A DNA stretch of 64,000 nt, taken from assembly GCF_001457035.1 (NCBI RefSeq), contig NZ_KQ758617.1, positions 1,426,001 through 1,490,000 of the forward strand. Reading direction: 5' to 3'. Each line of letters opens with the position of its first letter. Position 1 is the stretch's first letter. This document shows, piece after piece, positions 25,401-34,397 of the stretch. The notes beneath the pieces are model-generated. The model saw only the letters and a list, made by a program, of their open reading frames with translations. It had not been told where the DNA came from and ran no database searches. This DNA comes from Fictibacillus enclensis (GTDB lineage: Bacteria > Bacillota > Bacilli > Bacillales > Fictibacillaceae). A program made the position numbers and the translations under genes.

Positions 25401-27000
25401 CGAGGATTTGGCGCAATTGATTCATGATTTGAAGAACTCAAACCGGGACGCGCGAATTTCCGTTAAACTGGTGGCCAAGGCGGGCGTCGGCACAATCGCT
25501 GCCGGTGTAGCAAAAGGCTCTGCCGATGTCATTGTTATCAGCGGATATGACGGTGGAACTGGCGCATCACCTAAAACAAGTATCAAGCACACCGGACTGC
25601 CATGGGAACTTGGCCTTGCCGAAGCCCATCAGACACTGATGCTGAACGGATTGCGTGACCGGGTGGTTTTGGAAACTGACGGAAAGCTGATGACAGGTAA
25701 AGATGTGGTGCTCGCAGCTTTACTTGGTGCAGAAGAATATGGGTTTGCGACTGCACCGCTTATAGTATTGGGCTGTGTTATGATGCGCGCCTGTCACTTG
25801 GATACATGTCCGGTTGGTGTTGCCACACAAAACCCTGAACTGCGCAAAAAGTTTATGGGTGACCCTGATCATGTCGTCAACTATATGCGCTTCGTTGCTC
25901 AGGAAGTTCGCGAGATTATGGCTGAGCTTGGATTCAGAACGATGGATGAAATGGTTGGGCGCAGTGACATTCTTGAAATGTCGGAACGTGCAAAACACCA
26001 TTGGAAAGCAAAACAATTAAACTTGCACAATTTGATTCATACTGTAGATGGTTCAGTAAGAACGTTCCAGACGCCTCAGAATCATAAAATTGACGAATCG
26101 CTTGATATTACAACCATACTTCCGGCGATTGAACAAGCGCTTGAAGAGCAGGAAAGAGTTTATCTTTCTTTCAATCTTAATAACACCAACCGTGTGACGG
26201 GGACGATTTGCGGAAGTGAGGTTTCCAAGCGTTATGGGGAAGAAGGGCTTCCGGAAGATACGGTCAATCTGCAATTTAACGGCTCTGCCGGCCAATCGTT
26301 TGGTGCCTTTATTCCTAAAGGGATGAGCTTGTACTTGACGGGAGATGCGAATGACTACGTGGGCAAAGGGCTGTCAGGCGGTAAAATTATTGTTACTGCG
26401 CCAAAAGAATCCGACTTTTTATCTGACACAAACGTGATTGCCGGAAATGTTGCGTTTTACGGTGCTACAAGCGGAGAAGCGTACATTAATGGAGCTGCCG
26501 GTGAACGGTTTGCGGTAAGAAACAGCGGAGCCAACATCGTCACTGAAGGAATCGGGGACCATGGCTGCGAGTATATGACAGGCGGAAAAGTTGTTGTTCT
26601 TGGGGAAACAGGAAAGAACTTTGCAGCCGGTATGTCAGGCGGAGTAGCTTATATTCTTGCCAGCGATAAAGAAGCCTTCTTATCATTATGCAATAAAGAG
26701 AGCGTGGAGTTTGAATCCTTTGCAACGCATGAGGAGGAAGAAGAGATAAGACAGATGATTCTAAGCCATTATCATTATACCCTCAGCTCAAAAGCGGCTA
26801 TCATCCTGAGCAATTGGGATGAATATGCTTCTCAGTTTGTAAAAGTCATTCCGAAGGATTACAAACAAATGATCCAAAGGATTGCAGAACAGGAAAACTC
26901 CGGAAAGAGTCATGAGGAAGCCGTAATGAGTGCGTTTCTTGAATCATCAACTTTAAAAAAAAGTCCTTCAGCAGAGAGAAATCAGCTAATTCTTAATTAG
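22438..27000 (+). CDS. gltA: Glutamate synthase large subunit (GltA; GltB in E. coli naming)
   Basis: This 1520-residue enzyme starts at ATG 22438 after a GGGGGAG ribosome binding site. The N-terminal nucleophile domain has Cys22 in EHDACGIG, which becomes residue 1 after propeptide removal. The central, FMN-binding synthase domain (SSEAHEALAIAMNRLGGKSN, GGEGGEDASRY) contains the [3Fe-4S] Cys cluster in CVMMRACHLDTCPVG. The C-terminal GXGXG beta-helix follows (GQSFGAFIPKG, GKGLSGGKI, TGGKVVVLG). It uses glutamine and 2-oxoglutarate to make two glutamates. Frame upstream of 22438 is open but lacks a ribosome binding site and overlaps gltC. It is followed by the small subunit 17 bases on. Confidence 0.97.
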   Translation: MTFHQLPKRQGLYRPEFEHDACGIGLYAHIKGLATHDIVKKGLSMLCQLDHRGGQGSDPLTGDGAGLMVQLPDAFFRENCKEFSLPEKGSYGVGMLFLPQSEEEQLIIKDKINRLIEQEGQVLLGWRSVPVIDEKIGILAQQSCPSIHQVFIQASGEVKNGLPFERKLYLIRKQAESWGKDKDLRFYFSSLSSETIVYKGLLTPEQVDSFYVDLQNDGFVSAFALVHSRFSTNTFPSWERAHPNRYLIHNGEINTLRGNINWMKAREQQFASDAFGEDLAKLLPILDTEGSDSAVLDNALEFFVLAGRELAHAAMMLIPEPWSENNPHMTEDKKAFYEYHSTLMEPWDGPTAISFTNGRQIGAILDRNGLRPARYYVTKDDYIIFSSEVGVIDVEPENVLYKDRLSPGKMLLIDLEKGRIVSDKEIKSELSMANPYRKWLDENLIRLDDEGQPEEPETVDNMSLRQRAFGYTYEDVQKYLLPIVKEGKDPVGSMGNDTPLAVLSDRSQSLFNYFKQLFAQVTNPPIDSLREQVVTSTISYLGAEGNLLQTEAINCRRIQLDTPILPSSTLDLLKQNLLPEFKSTTLHTLFSEDLESALNTLFTEAEKAIEEGHTLLILSDREMDEKRTPMPILLATSGLHHHLVRAGLRTKVSLIVDSGETREVHHYAALIGYGADAIHPYLAYATYQQAILDGHLEMSFDSVVKKYIKGVTDGVVKVMSKMGISTIQSYRGAQIFEAVGIGEDVIDRYFTGTASQIDGINLTTIAQEAVQRHGEACDKRDTEALDSGSEFQWRKTGEHHAFNPKTIHTLQWACRRNDYNLFKQYSSAANEERLNFLRNLFSFPTGQAVPIEEVESVEDIIKRFKTGAMSFGSLSSEAHEALAIAMNRLGGKSNSGEGGEDASRYIPDENGDFRRSAIKQIASGRFGVKSHYLVNADELQIKMAQGAKPGEGGQLPGNKVYPWVADVRGSTPGVGLISPPPHHDIYSIEDLAQLIHDLKNSNRDARISVKLVAKAGVGTIAAGVAKGSADVIVISGYDGGTGASPKTSIKHTGLPWELGLAEAHQTLMLNGLRDRVVLETDGKLMTGKDVVLAALLGAEEYGFATAPLIVLGCVMMRACHLDTCPVGVATQNPELRKKFMGDPDHVVNYMRFVAQEVREIMAELGFRTMDEMVGRSDILEMSERAKHHWKAKQLNLHNLIHTVDGSVRTFQTPQNHKIDESLDITTILPAIEQALEEQERVYLSFNLNNTNRVTGTICGSEVSKRYGEEGLPEDTVNLQFNGSAGQSFGAFIPKGMSLYLTGDANDYVGKGLSGGKIIVTAPKESDFLSDTNVIAGNVAFYGATSGEAYINGAAGERFAVRNSGANIVTEGIGDHGCEYMTGGKVVVLGETGKNFAAGMSGGVAYILASDKEAFLSLCNKESVEFESFATHEEEEEIRQMILSHYHYTLSSKAAIILSNWDEYASQFVKVIPKDYKQMIQRIAEQENSGKSHEEAVMSAFLESSTLKKSPSAERNQLILN

Positions 27001-27017
27001 GAAAGGGGAGAGGACGT

Positions 27018-28499
27018 ATGGGTAAAACAACAGGATTTATGGAATATGCGAGAGAAGAAGCTAAAGAACGTAATCCTCTCACTCGCTTAAACGACTGGAA
27101 AGAACATACAGAGCGGATGGATGATGAAACCCTTCATCAACAGAGTGCAAGATGCATGGATTGTGCAACACCATTTTGTCATATTGGTATGGATATTGGC
27201 GGGATGACTTCAGGTTGTCCCATCCATAACCTGATCCCGGAATGGAATGACCTCGTTTACCGGGGAAAATGGAAAGATGCACTGGAACGTTTGATGAAAA
27301 CCAATAATTTCCCAGAATTTACGGGCCGTGTATGCCCGGCGCCATGCGAAGGGTCTTGTACTGTAGAGATTTCTTCACCGGCAGTCACCATTAAAAATAT
27401 TGAACAAGCGATTATCGATAAAGGCTTTGAGAACGGATGGATTACCCCCCGGATTCCTGAAACCAGAACGGGCAAAAAAATTGCAGTCGTTGGTTCTGGT
27501 CCAGCCGGAATGGCAGCAGCTGACCAGTTGAATCAAGCCGGGCATTCCGTTACTGTATATGAGAGAGCAGAACGTGCTGGCGGACTATTAACCTATGGAA
27601 TTCCGAACATGAAACTTGAAAAAGAGGTTGTGGAAAGGCGCGTCCAGCTCCTGACACAGGAAGGCATTGATTTTATCTGTTCTACAGAAGTAGGCGAAGA
27701 TATTACTGCCGACCAACTGAAAAATCAATATGACGCTGTTATTCTCTGTGTTGGTGCCCAAAAACAAAGAGATTTGGTATTGGAAGGCCGTGAAGCAATA
27801 GGCGTACATTATGCGATGGATTATCTCACAGGTTCCACACGAAGTCTTTTGAACGAGAATGTACCGGTTCATCAGCAGATCGATGCAAAGGACAAGGATG
27901 TCATCGTTATTGGTGGAGGAGATACAGGTGCAGACTGTGTGGCTACTGCTCTCCGCCAAAATTGCAGAAGCATTGTCCAATTCGGCAAGTATCCAAAGCT
28001 TCCGGAAGCAAGAACACCGGATAACATGTGGCCGGAGCTTCCTAACATTTTTACGATGGATTATGCCTATGAGGAAGCCGAAGCCAAGTTTGGCAAGGAT
28101 CCCAGACAGTATACAGTTCAGACAAAAAAGTTGGTTGCAGATGAGGAAGGCAATCTGAAGGAACTCCATACCGTACAAACCGTATTCACGACAGATGAAG
28201 AGGGCAAAGCTGTACTAAAGGAAGTGCCGGGAACTGAAAAGGTATGGCCGGCGCAGTTAGTGTTCATCGCAATCGGTTTTGAGGGTACTGAACAGCCGCT
28301 GCTCCAACAATTCGGCGTAAATGCAAACAATCAAAAAATTGAGGCCAAACATGGCGATTACCGCACCAATGTGGAAGGTGTGTTTGCCGCAGGTGATGCC
28401 AGAAGAGGGCAAAGCCTGATCGTATGGGCCATCCAGGAAGGCCGTGAAGCGGCAAGAGAAGTGGATAAATACCTGATGGGAAGTACGGTGCTTGCATAA
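27018..28499 (+). CDS. gltB: Glutamate synthase small subunit (GltB; GltD in E. coli naming)
   Basis: The 493-residue NADPH- and FAD-binding subunit has N-terminal Cys motifs for [4Fe-4S] clusters ([32 protein letters not shown]). An FAD Rossmann motif ([17 protein letters not shown]), an NADPH motif ([13 protein letters not shown]) and a C-terminal FAD contact ([19 protein letters not shown]) follow. It passes electrons from NADPH to the large subunit. GAAAGGGGAGAGG precedes the start. A long hairpin follows the stop. Confidence 0.96.
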   Translation: MGKTTGFMEYAREEAKERNPLTRLNDWKEHTERMDDETLHQQSARCMDCATPFCHIGMDIGGMTSGCPIHNLIPEWNDLVYRGKWKDALERLMKTNNFPEFTGRVCPAPCEGSCTVEISSPAVTIKNIEQAIIDKGFENGWITPRIPETRTGKKIAVVGSGPAGMAAADQLNQAGHSVTVYERAERAGGLLTYGIPNMKLEKEVVERRVQLLTQEGIDFICSTEVGEDITADQLKNQYDAVILCVGAQKQRDLVLEGREAIGVHYAMDYLTGSTRSLLNENVPVHQQIDAKDKDVIVIGGGDTGADCVATALRQNCRSIVQFGKYPKLPEARTPDNMWPELPNIFTMDYAYEEAEAKFGKDPRQYTVQTKKLVADEEGNLKELHTVQTVFTTDEEGKAVLKEVPGTEKVWPAQLVFIAIGFEGTEQPLLQQFGVNANNQKIEAKHGDYRTNVEGVFAAGDARRGQSLIVWAIQEGREAAREVDKYLMGSTVLA

Positions 28500-28500
28500 A

Positions 28501-28563
28501 AAAACAGCCGTTTGTGAACTGTTGCACTCTGTTACAGAGGTGACAGTCACAGTCGGCTGTTTT
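28501..28563 (+). terminator. Terminator of the glutamate synthase operon
   Basis: AAAACAGCCG pairs with CGGCTGTTTT across an inner imperfect hairpin (GTGA-CTGT with ACAG-TCAC). Confidence 0.75.
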
Positions 28564-28584
28564 GCTTGTTAAATCGGGTGAAAA

Positions 28585-28713
28585 CTAGGCTTTTTGCTGT
28601 GTGGCGCAATGTTCGCATTCCTGAACATAGCATTCATGTTGTTCATCCATCTTGTTCCCGCATTCCCGGCATTGTTTTTCAGGCAAGTTACGATAAAATT
28701 CCAATGTCAACAT
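28585..28713 (-). CDS. yhfH: YhfH-family small zinc-ribbon-like protein
   Basis: This 42-residue protein starts with an ATG preceded by AGGAGGTA. It has LEFYRNLPEKQC near the N terminus and four zinc-ligand-type Cys in two pairs (CRECG and CEHC), joined by MDEQHECYVQ. The sequence and size match the YhfH family of Bacillaceae, small proteins of unknown function. It converges with the glutamate synthase operon. Confidence 0.85.
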   Translation of the reverse strand: MLTLEFYRNLPEKQCRECGNKMDEQHECYVQECEHCATQQKA

Positions 28714-29035
28714 TCAGCATTACCTCCTGTTTTCTGTTAAACACATTGTATTATAACAGTTAAGCGACGTCAACATCTGTTATAGATTATTTTGAAAATA
28801 CGACAAAAAGACTAGTGCAATTTAAGGAGATCAGAAGGAACGAGGCCAAAAGTCACGCCTTTTTACTTGTTTGATTTGGTTTATACTAAAGTATATGTGC
28901 ACAAGTTCTGTTTTACCCAGGCTTCAGTAAATGCTAAAATAATATCGTTGAGTAAAACAGTGGATGGAAATCTGTTCTAGTACTGTTTTACCTGGAGCAT
29001 TCATTTTTAGAGGACAAAGGAGAAGAAGTATACGT
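28714..29035. other. Promoter and leader region of ppaC
   Basis: This 322-base gap contains no gene. It holds the repeat set at 28908-28991 and weak promoter-like AT-rich elements (TATACT at 28882-28887). The start of the pyrophosphatase message cannot be fixed by eye. Confidence 0.4.
28908..28991 (+). repeat. Triple CTGTTTTAC repeat (direct and inverted) in the ppaC leader
   Basis: CTGTTTTAC occurs at 28908-28916 and 28983-28991, and its complement GTAAAACAG at 28952-28960. The middle copy can pair with either outer copy (ten bases with the downstream one), so alternative hairpins or a repeated operator are possible. Confidence 0.5.
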
Positions 29036-29968
29036 ATGGAAAAAGTATTGATTTTTGGACACAAAAACCCGGATACAGACACAATTTGTTCAGCGCTTGT
29101 TTATGCTGATCTGAAAACAAAACTTGGCGTTAATGCAGAAGCGGTCCGTCTTGGCGAAGTCAATGGAGAAACCCAATATGCACTTGATCAATTTGGCGCA
29201 TCCGCGCCACGCCTTGTTGAAACAGTTGCCAACGAAGTGGAAAACGTCATTTTGGTAGACCATAACGAACGCCAGCAGAGTGTATCCGATATTGCCTCTG
29301 TACAAGTGCTTGAAGTGATCGACCATCACAGAATCGCTAATTTTGAAACAAGTGATCCATTGTATTATCGTGCCGAGCCGGTTGGATGTACCGCCACTAT
29401 CTTGAATAAAATGTACAAAGAAAATGGAGTGGCTGTAGAAAAGAACATCGCAGGTCTAATGCTTTCCGCGATTATTTCTGATTCCTTGCTGTTCAAATCT
29501 CCGACGTGCACAGAACAAGACATTTCAGCAGCGAAAGAGCTTGCTGAAATTGCCGGTGTGGATGCTGAAAGCTATGGTTTGGAAATGCTGAAAGCGGGTG
29601 CGGACCTTAGTGACAAATCAGTCAGCCAGCTGATTACACTTGATGCGAAAGAATTCCAAATGGGAGACAGCAAGGTTGAAATCGCCCAGGTTAACACAGT
29701 CGATATTGATGAAGTGTTTGAAAGAAAACAAGAACTTGAAGATGCGATCAACAGTGTCGTTCAGGAAAAAGGTCTCGATCTGTTCCTGTTCGTTGTGACG
29801 GATATCCTGACCAATGATTCAACAGGCCTGGCGCTCGGAAAGAAGTCAGAGGTTGTTGAAAAAGCTTATAATGTCAAGCTTGAGGACAATACTGCTGTAT
29901 TAAAAGGGGTAGTATCCCGGAAGAAACAAATTGTACCTGTACTGACAGATACATTTAACATTCATTAA
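29036..29968 (+). CDS. ppaC: Manganese-dependent inorganic pyrophosphatase (family II)
   Basis: The 310-residue DHH-family pyrophosphatase carries [13 protein letters not shown] (metal-binding His and Asp residues) at the N terminus, then VDHNE and the DHHRI signature. A DHHA2 C-terminal domain ends in SRKKQIVP, which binds the substrate phosphates. It hydrolyses pyrophosphate to two phosphates in the cytoplasm. The ATG at 29036 is the family start; the frame is open 24 codons upstream but without family sequence. AAAGGAG lies 13 bases upstream. Confidence 0.96.
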   Translation: MEKVLIFGHKNPDTDTICSALVYADLKTKLGVNAEAVRLGEVNGETQYALDQFGASAPRLVETVANEVENVILVDHNERQQSVSDIASVQVLEVIDHHRIANFETSDPLYYRAEPVGCTATILNKMYKENGVAVEKNIAGLMLSAIISDSLLFKSPTCTEQDISAAKELAEIAGVDAESYGLEMLKAGADLSDKSVSQLITLDAKEFQMGDSKVEIAQVNTVDIDEVFERKQELEDAINSVVQEKGLDLFLFVVTDILTNDSTGLALGKKSEVVEKAYNVKLEDNTAVLKGVVSRKKQIVPVLTDTFNIH

Positions 29969-29976
29969 AAATCATC

Positions 29977-30010
29977 AAAGAAGCCGGTCATTCCGGCTTC
30001 TTTTATTTTT
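29977..30010. terminator. Terminator between ppaC and the CAP-domain gene
   Basis: AAAGAAGCCGG and CCGGCTTCTTT with a five-base loop, then a T-rich run; convergent genes share it. Confidence 0.85.
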
Positions 30011-30698
30011 TGATGAATTCCTGTGTCCAGCAATTGTCATTGCCGGTATAGCCGATCCCAATATGGGTGTAATCAGGATTTAGAATGTTCTTGCGGTGTC
30101 CCTCGCTGTTCATCCAGTCGTTGACGACTTGTTCAGGAGACTGCTGGCCAATGGCGATGTTTTCTCCAGCCGAATCGTAATCAATATTCATCTTATCCAT
30201 TTGGTCAAAAGGGGAACCCTGCGTCGGGCTGTTGTGAGAAAAATAATCATTGTTGTCCATGTCATTTGCTTTTGATTGAGCCATATTAGTCAATTGAGGA
30301 TCATATTTTAAATCCGAAAGTCCATGTTTCCGCCGTTCCTGATTTGTGAGTTCGACCACCTGCTGAATCATTTCCTGGCTGTATCCCTGATTGCCGGATG
30401 GAGGGGCAGCGGGTGGAACGGTCCCATTCATGTCGGGATTAGTTTCCATTTGGGTATCAGGGTTGTTATATGAAATATTTTCTTTTTTTATTTTCGATGT
30501 TGTTTTATGCCCTGTGGATGAACGATAAGGTTGGTTTTCCGATGTGAGATAACCATTGCTCGTTTTAATCGTTTTTTGACCGGATAATGATTTATGATCT
30601 TTCTGATCGCTGCGAAGTGCATCCTTACTTACATTGTTGCAGCCTGCAAGAAAGAGATTAATCGCGAAGAATGAGAAAATGATCTGGGAACGCTTCAT
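30003..30698 (-). CDS. CAP/SCP-domain lipoprotein (YkwD-like)
   Basis: The 231-residue protein begins MKRSQIIF and has a lipobox LAGC at Cys20, so it is lipid-anchored outside the membrane. A low-complexity linker of about 90 residues (Ser/Thr/Asn/Pro) leads to the CAP domain: TNQERRKHGLSDL, YFSHNSPTQGSP, GENIAIGQ and EGHRKNILNPDYTHIGIG. Bacterial CAP proteins of this type are secreted or surface proteins of unclear activity. GAAAGGAG precedes ATG 30698; the frame is open further upstream but lacks signals. Confidence 0.9.
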   Translation of the reverse strand: MKRSQIIFSFFAINLFLAGCNNVSKDALRSDQKDHKSLSGQKTIKTSNGYLTSENQPYRSSTGHKTTSKIKKENISYNNPDTQMETNPDMNGTVPPAAPPSGNQGYSQEMIQQVVELTNQERRKHGLSDLKYDPQLTNMAQSKANDMDNNDYFSHNSPTQGSPFDQMDKMNIDYDSAGENIAIGQQSPEQVVNDWMNSEGHRKNILNPDYTHIGIGYTGNDNCWTQEFIKK

Positions 30699-30918
30699 GT
30701 TTGTGCTCCTTTCAAGATGTGCTATTCTTTCCAGACGTCCATAGTATTTCACAATCGGAAAAACCCATACATGATCAGCTTACAGCATCATACAACTGGT
30801 CCATTAAGGGAAGATTATAACCATTGCAACAAGAAAAACGGTCTGTGAGCACTTTTCGTGCTTAAATTACTTTTTGAAAGTATTATGGATGACAGACAGA
30901 GAAAAAAGGAGTGTCTTT

Positions 30919-32061
30919 ATGACAAATCAATATCAGCCCTTATTGGATGATTTTACTTTTGATAATGGAATCTCATTGAAAAACCGGGTAGTCATGGCTC
31001 CCATGACCAATTTTTCTTCCAACGAGGATGGCACGGTTTCAGACAGTGAAGTAAATTATTATATCCGACGATCTAAGGGAGCTGGAATGGTTATTACCGC
31101 TTGTGCTTATGTCAGTCCAAGCGGAAAAGGTTTTCCAGGAGAATTTGGCACCCACAATGATGAAATGATCCCCAGCCTTCGAAGACTGGCAGAAAGCATC
31201 AAACAAGAAGGCGCGAAAGCTGTTCTCCAAGTTTTTCATGGCGGCCGTATGTGTCCTCCTGATTTGGTGCCTGACGGCGATGTTGTCAGTGCGAGTGCGG
31301 TGGCTCCTGAGCAGAAGACAGCAACTGGTGAGCAACCGCTCCCCCGTGAACTTACAGATGAAGAAATCCAGTCGGTCATCCGGGACTTTGGTGAATCGGC
31401 AAGAAGAGCTATTGAAGCTGGGTTTGACGGAATTGAAATTCATGGAGCCAACGGCTATCTGATACAGCAGTTCTTTTCCCCGCACTCAAATCAGCGTACG
31501 GACAGGTGGGGAGGAACCATTAAAGAGCGTATGGCGTTCCCGCTTGCTGTGATCGACGAAGTGAAAAGTGCAGTGAAGAAGCATGCGAAGGAGCCGTTTC
31601 TGGTCGGATACAGGTTTTCACCTGAAGAACCAGAGACACCAGGAATTACAATGGATGAAACATTGTTATTAGTGGATGAACTTGCGAAAAAGCAATTGGA
31701 CTATGTTCACGTTTCACTGATGGACTTTTGGTCTGTTCCAAGAAGAGGAGTGGATGATACCCGTTCTCGAATGGAAATTATCCAGGAAAGAGTGGGCAAC
31801 AAGGTTCCTGTAATCGGTGTCGGCTCCATCTACTCAGCAGATGATGCCTTAAAGGCCATCAAAACGGGAGTGCCGCTTATTGCAATTGGCAGGGAATTAA
31901 TCATCGATCCAGACTGGGTCCAAAAAATTGAAGAAGGGCGCGCTTCTGAAATACAAACAAAGCTAAAAAAAGACGCTCAACATGAATTGGTGGTCCCTGA
32001 CGCATTATGGCAGGCGATTATAAATACTCCAGGGTGGTTCCCAGTAGAAGAAAATCAATAA
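30919..32061 (+). CDS. Old Yellow Enzyme-family NADH:flavin oxidoreductase
   Basis: The 380-residue FMN-binding TIM barrel opens with LKNRVVMAPMTNFSSNEDGTV (FMN-binding region). FHGGRMCPPDL, then GFDGIEIHGANGYLIQQFFS with the substrate-binding His-x-x-Asn pair, and RTDRWGG follow; the C-terminal phosphate site is in VPVIGVGSIYSADDA. Members reduce activated C=C bonds with NAD(P)H; the substrate cannot be read. It is a single-domain form without the C-terminal FeS/FAD extension of 2,4-dienoyl-CoA reductase. The start at 30919 follows AAAAAAGGAG. Confidence 0.92.
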   Translation: MTNQYQPLLDDFTFDNGISLKNRVVMAPMTNFSSNEDGTVSDSEVNYYIRRSKGAGMVITACAYVSPSGKGFPGEFGTHNDEMIPSLRRLAESIKQEGAKAVLQVFHGGRMCPPDLVPDGDVVSASAVAPEQKTATGEQPLPRELTDEEIQSVIRDFGESARRAIEAGFDGIEIHGANGYLIQQFFSPHSNQRTDRWGGTIKERMAFPLAVIDEVKSAVKKHAKEPFLVGYRFSPEEPETPGITMDETLLLVDELAKKQLDYVHVSLMDFWSVPRRGVDDTRSRMEIIQERVGNKVPVIGVGSIYSADDALKAIKTGVPLIAIGRELIIDPDWVQKIEEGRASEIQTKLKKDAQHELVVPDALWQAIINTPGWFPVEENQ

Positions 32062-32276
32062 GAAATGAAACCCCTTTTGTCTTCAGGCAAAAAGGGTATT
32101 CAATCTTTGAATGATGCTGCTTGATATTATGGTAGTACCCTACAAAACAGGATGGCAGATTGTATGATCCTCCCACATATCTCTTTGGGTCGAAACAAGT
32201 GTATGTAACAATATAGGGAATGGCTTACTTTGTTTTGTTCGGTCCAGCCTTTAACTTAAACACACCCGAATTATAA

Positions 32277-32311
32277 AAAAAACATCCCGGATTCGTCCGG
32301 GATGTTTTTTT
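32277..32311. terminator. Bidirectional terminator
   Basis: AACATCCCGGA and TCCGGGATGTT with a TTCG tetraloop, flanked by A and T runs. It is used by the minus-strand MDR gene and possibly by the oxidoreductase transcript. Confidence 0.85.
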
Positions 32312-32314
32312 ATA

Positions 32315-33307
32315 TCATACTATCTTAAAACCGATTTTTCCAAACTGAGAAGCGTTCTCCATCCGGTCAAAGGCATCTTTATATTGTGACAGCTCATAAA
32401 CCTTGTCAATTATAGGTTTAATATTGTGTTCTTCAATAAATTGCAGCATTTCTCTGTATTCTTCACCGCTGCCCATCGTTGACCCCAAAAAGTTGAACTG
32501 GCCGTAAAAGAATTTTCGGAGATCCAGCTTCACTTCATCACCTGCCGAGGCACCAAATGCCACGATGGTTCCTCCGGCCCTGAGCTGATCGAGCGATTGA
32601 TTGAACGTGGCAGCTCCTACGCTTTCGATTACAAGATCCATCTTCTGATTTTCAAGCTGATCGTTCCAATTCTCATTGCTGTCAATGGCTTTTACAGCCC
32701 CAAGCTTGAGTGCGGCGTCTCCTTTTTCTTTTGAGCGGGAGGTGACATACACCTCAGCTCCGGCTGCTTTGGCGAACTGAAGTAAAAAGGTCGCGACCCC
32801 GCTTCCAATGCCGGGAATCAAAACTTTTTGATTTTCCTTTACTTTTGCCCTCGTAAACAAGACCCGATAGGCAGTAAGTGCAGCCAATGATAAAACACCG
32901 GCTTCCTCCCATGACAGGTGAGAGGGTTTTGGAAGGGCATTTTCCTCCGGGATGACAATCTTTTCAGCGAACGTGCCATGAAATGGGAGGCCAAGAATTT
33001 CAAATCCTTTTGGCGGCGCATCACTCGTGTTTCTCCACCCTGTTCCAGGATTAATAATCACTTCATCTCCGACCTGCACGGAAGTGACGTTGTCACCGAC
33101 GGCGTCCACAATCCCTGCACCATCGGAACCAATTACCAGCGGCGGATCTTCTGGTTGATGTCTTTGAAGAACGAACAAATCACGATGGTTTAATCCTGCG
33201 GTTTTCAGTTTAATTCTTACTTCTCCAGCTTGGGGTGTCAGTTCTTCCATTTCTGAAAGATGAAGGCCTTCCAGTCCTTTTTGCTTTTGATGAATAAGTG
33301 CTTTCAT
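32315..33307 (-). CDS. Zinc-type MDR alcohol dehydrogenase/quinone reductase-like protein
   Basis: The 330-residue MDR-superfamily protein has a GroES-like N-terminal half (TAGLNHRDLFV, GSDGAGIVDAVGD, VGDEVII) and a Rossmann half (LIPGIGSGVATFLLQFAKAAGAEVYVTS). The structural-zinc Cys cluster and the catalytic Cys of true alcohol dehydrogenases are missing, so NADPH-dependent quinone or enone reductase activity is more likely. It resembles B. subtilis YogA. GGGAGG precedes the start at five bases. Confidence 0.87.
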   Translation of the reverse strand: MKALIHQKQKGLEGLHLSEMEELTPQAGEVRIKLKTAGLNHRDLFVLQRHQPEDPPLVIGSDGAGIVDAVGDNVTSVQVGDEVIINPGTGWRNTSDAPPKGFEILGLPFHGTFAEKIVIPEENALPKPSHLSWEEAGVLSLAALTAYRVLFTRAKVKENQKVLIPGIGSGVATFLLQFAKAAGAEVYVTSRSKEKGDAALKLGAVKAIDSNENWNDQLENQKMDLVIESVGAATFNQSLDQLRAGGTIVAFGASAGDEVKLDLRKFFYGQFNFLGSTMGSGEEYREMLQFIEEHNIKPIIDKVYELSQYKDAFDRMENASQFGKIGFKIV

Positions 33308-33408
33308 AAAAACCTCCCGTGAATGAAAATAATATATGTACGATTATCATTCAGTGTACCAAAGTGAGTGGGATATGTCCGCTTTGTTGTTTCAATCGGA
33401 AATTTTTC

Positions 33409-33467
33409 TTGCTTTTCGGGTTAAGAAGTATATAATATATAGTAACAAACTTACTTTTTGTATGTAA
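33409..33467 (+). promoter_or_regulatory. CatE-like gene promoter with TTAC/GTAA dyad
   Basis: TTGCTT (33409-33414), 16 bases, TATAAT (33431-33436). The expected start is followed by AGTAACAAACTTAC and then a TTAC...GTAA element (33451-33467), positioned like the operator of a MarR/DUF24-type repressor. Confidence 0.5.
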
Positions 33468-33487
33468 AAAAATTAAAGGAGAATCTC

Positions 33488-34348
33488 ATGAATTTTCATA
33501 CTGCACCGAAAACCTTTGTTCAGCAAGTTCAATTAATCGTGGAAGATCTGGATCGTTCCTTATCGTTTTATCAAGATATTTTAGGATTTTCCATTCTCAA
33601 TCGAAAAGATCATAAGATCGAACTTACACTGGATGGCACAAGCGCCATTTTAACGATTGAACAGCCCCAGAATGCCCAGCCGAAGCAGCCACGCACTAAT
33701 GGCTTGTACCATTTTGCATTGCTTGTTCCAACCCGGAAAGAACTGGCCAACGTCCTGCGGCATTTGCTCAATATTAGATATCCGCTTCAGGGAGCGTCTG
33801 ATCACCTTGTCAGTGAAGCGTTGTATTTGGCTGACCCGGATGGCAACGGAATTGAGATTTACCGCGACCGGGACTCAGGAGACTGGCAGTGGGAGAATGG
33901 GCAGGTAGTCATGACAACCGAACCGCTCGATGCACAAGGATTGCTTGCTGAAAGTGAGGATATGGTTTTTGAAGGGCTGTCAACGGAAACCATTATGGGT
34001 CATCTCCATCTCCATGTTGCACACTTGGAAGAGGCCGAAGCTTTTTATTGCAGAGGACTTGGCTTTGAGGTTGTCCTGCGGCTCGGCAACCAAGCGCTAT
34101 TTATTTCAACAGGCAAGTACCATCATCATCTCGGCCTGAATATCTGGAACGGAAAAGGTGCTCCTGCCCCTGTTTCCAATGCTGTTGGGATCAAGATGTT
34201 TTCGGTTGTATATCCAACGCATGAAGCAAGAAAAGAGGCAGTCATCCGCCTTGAAACTTTAGGATTTGTTTCAACGCAATCAGAGAACGATTTTTACCTG
34301 ACTGATCCATCCGGAACAAAAATGAAACTGGCTGTAGCACTCCAGTAA
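33488..34348 (+). CDS. catE: VOC-family ring-cleavage dioxygenase, CatE type
   Basis: The 286-residue protein has two vicinal-oxygen-chelate modules. Module 1 contains VQLIVEDLDRSLSFYQDILGF and module 2 HLHLHVAHLEEAEAFYCRGLGF. Metal ligand candidates are the His in HLHLHV, the His cluster in KYHHHLGLN and a Glu/Lys region near TKMKLAV. The length and layout match B. subtilis CatE (YfiE), the iron-dependent catechol-2,3-dioxygenase induced by quinones. ATG 33488 follows AAAGGAG; TTG at 33458 in the same frame lacks one. Confidence 0.82.
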   Translation: MNFHTAPKTFVQQVQLIVEDLDRSLSFYQDILGFSILNRKDHKIELTLDGTSAILTIEQPQNAQPKQPRTNGLYHFALLVPTRKELANVLRHLLNIRYPLQGASDHLVSEALYLADPDGNGIEIYRDRDSGDWQWENGQVVMTTEPLDAQGLLAESEDMVFEGLSTETIMGHLHLHVAHLEEAEAFYCRGLGFEVVLRLGNQALFISTGKYHHHLGLNIWNGKGAPAPVSNAVGIKMFSVVYPTHEARKEAVIRLETLGFVSTQSENDFYLTDPSGTKMKLAVALQ

Positions 34349-34356
34349 CAAAACTC

Positions 34357-34397
34357 AAAAACCCCATCACATCGTTTAGCATGTGATGGGGTTTTTT
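34357..34397. terminator. Bidirectional terminator
   Basis: AAAAACCCCATCACAT pairs perfectly with ATGTGATGGGGTTTTT, with an eight-base loop. It is shared by the dioxygenase gene and the converging YitT-like gene. Confidence 0.9.

Noticed and set aside
28964-29035. Upstream extension of ppaC
   Set aside because: No family sequence there; it covers the repeat region and lacks a ribosome binding site.
30699-30752. Extended N terminus of the CAP-domain protein
   Set aside because: The lipoprotein signal and GAAAGGAG place the start at 30698.
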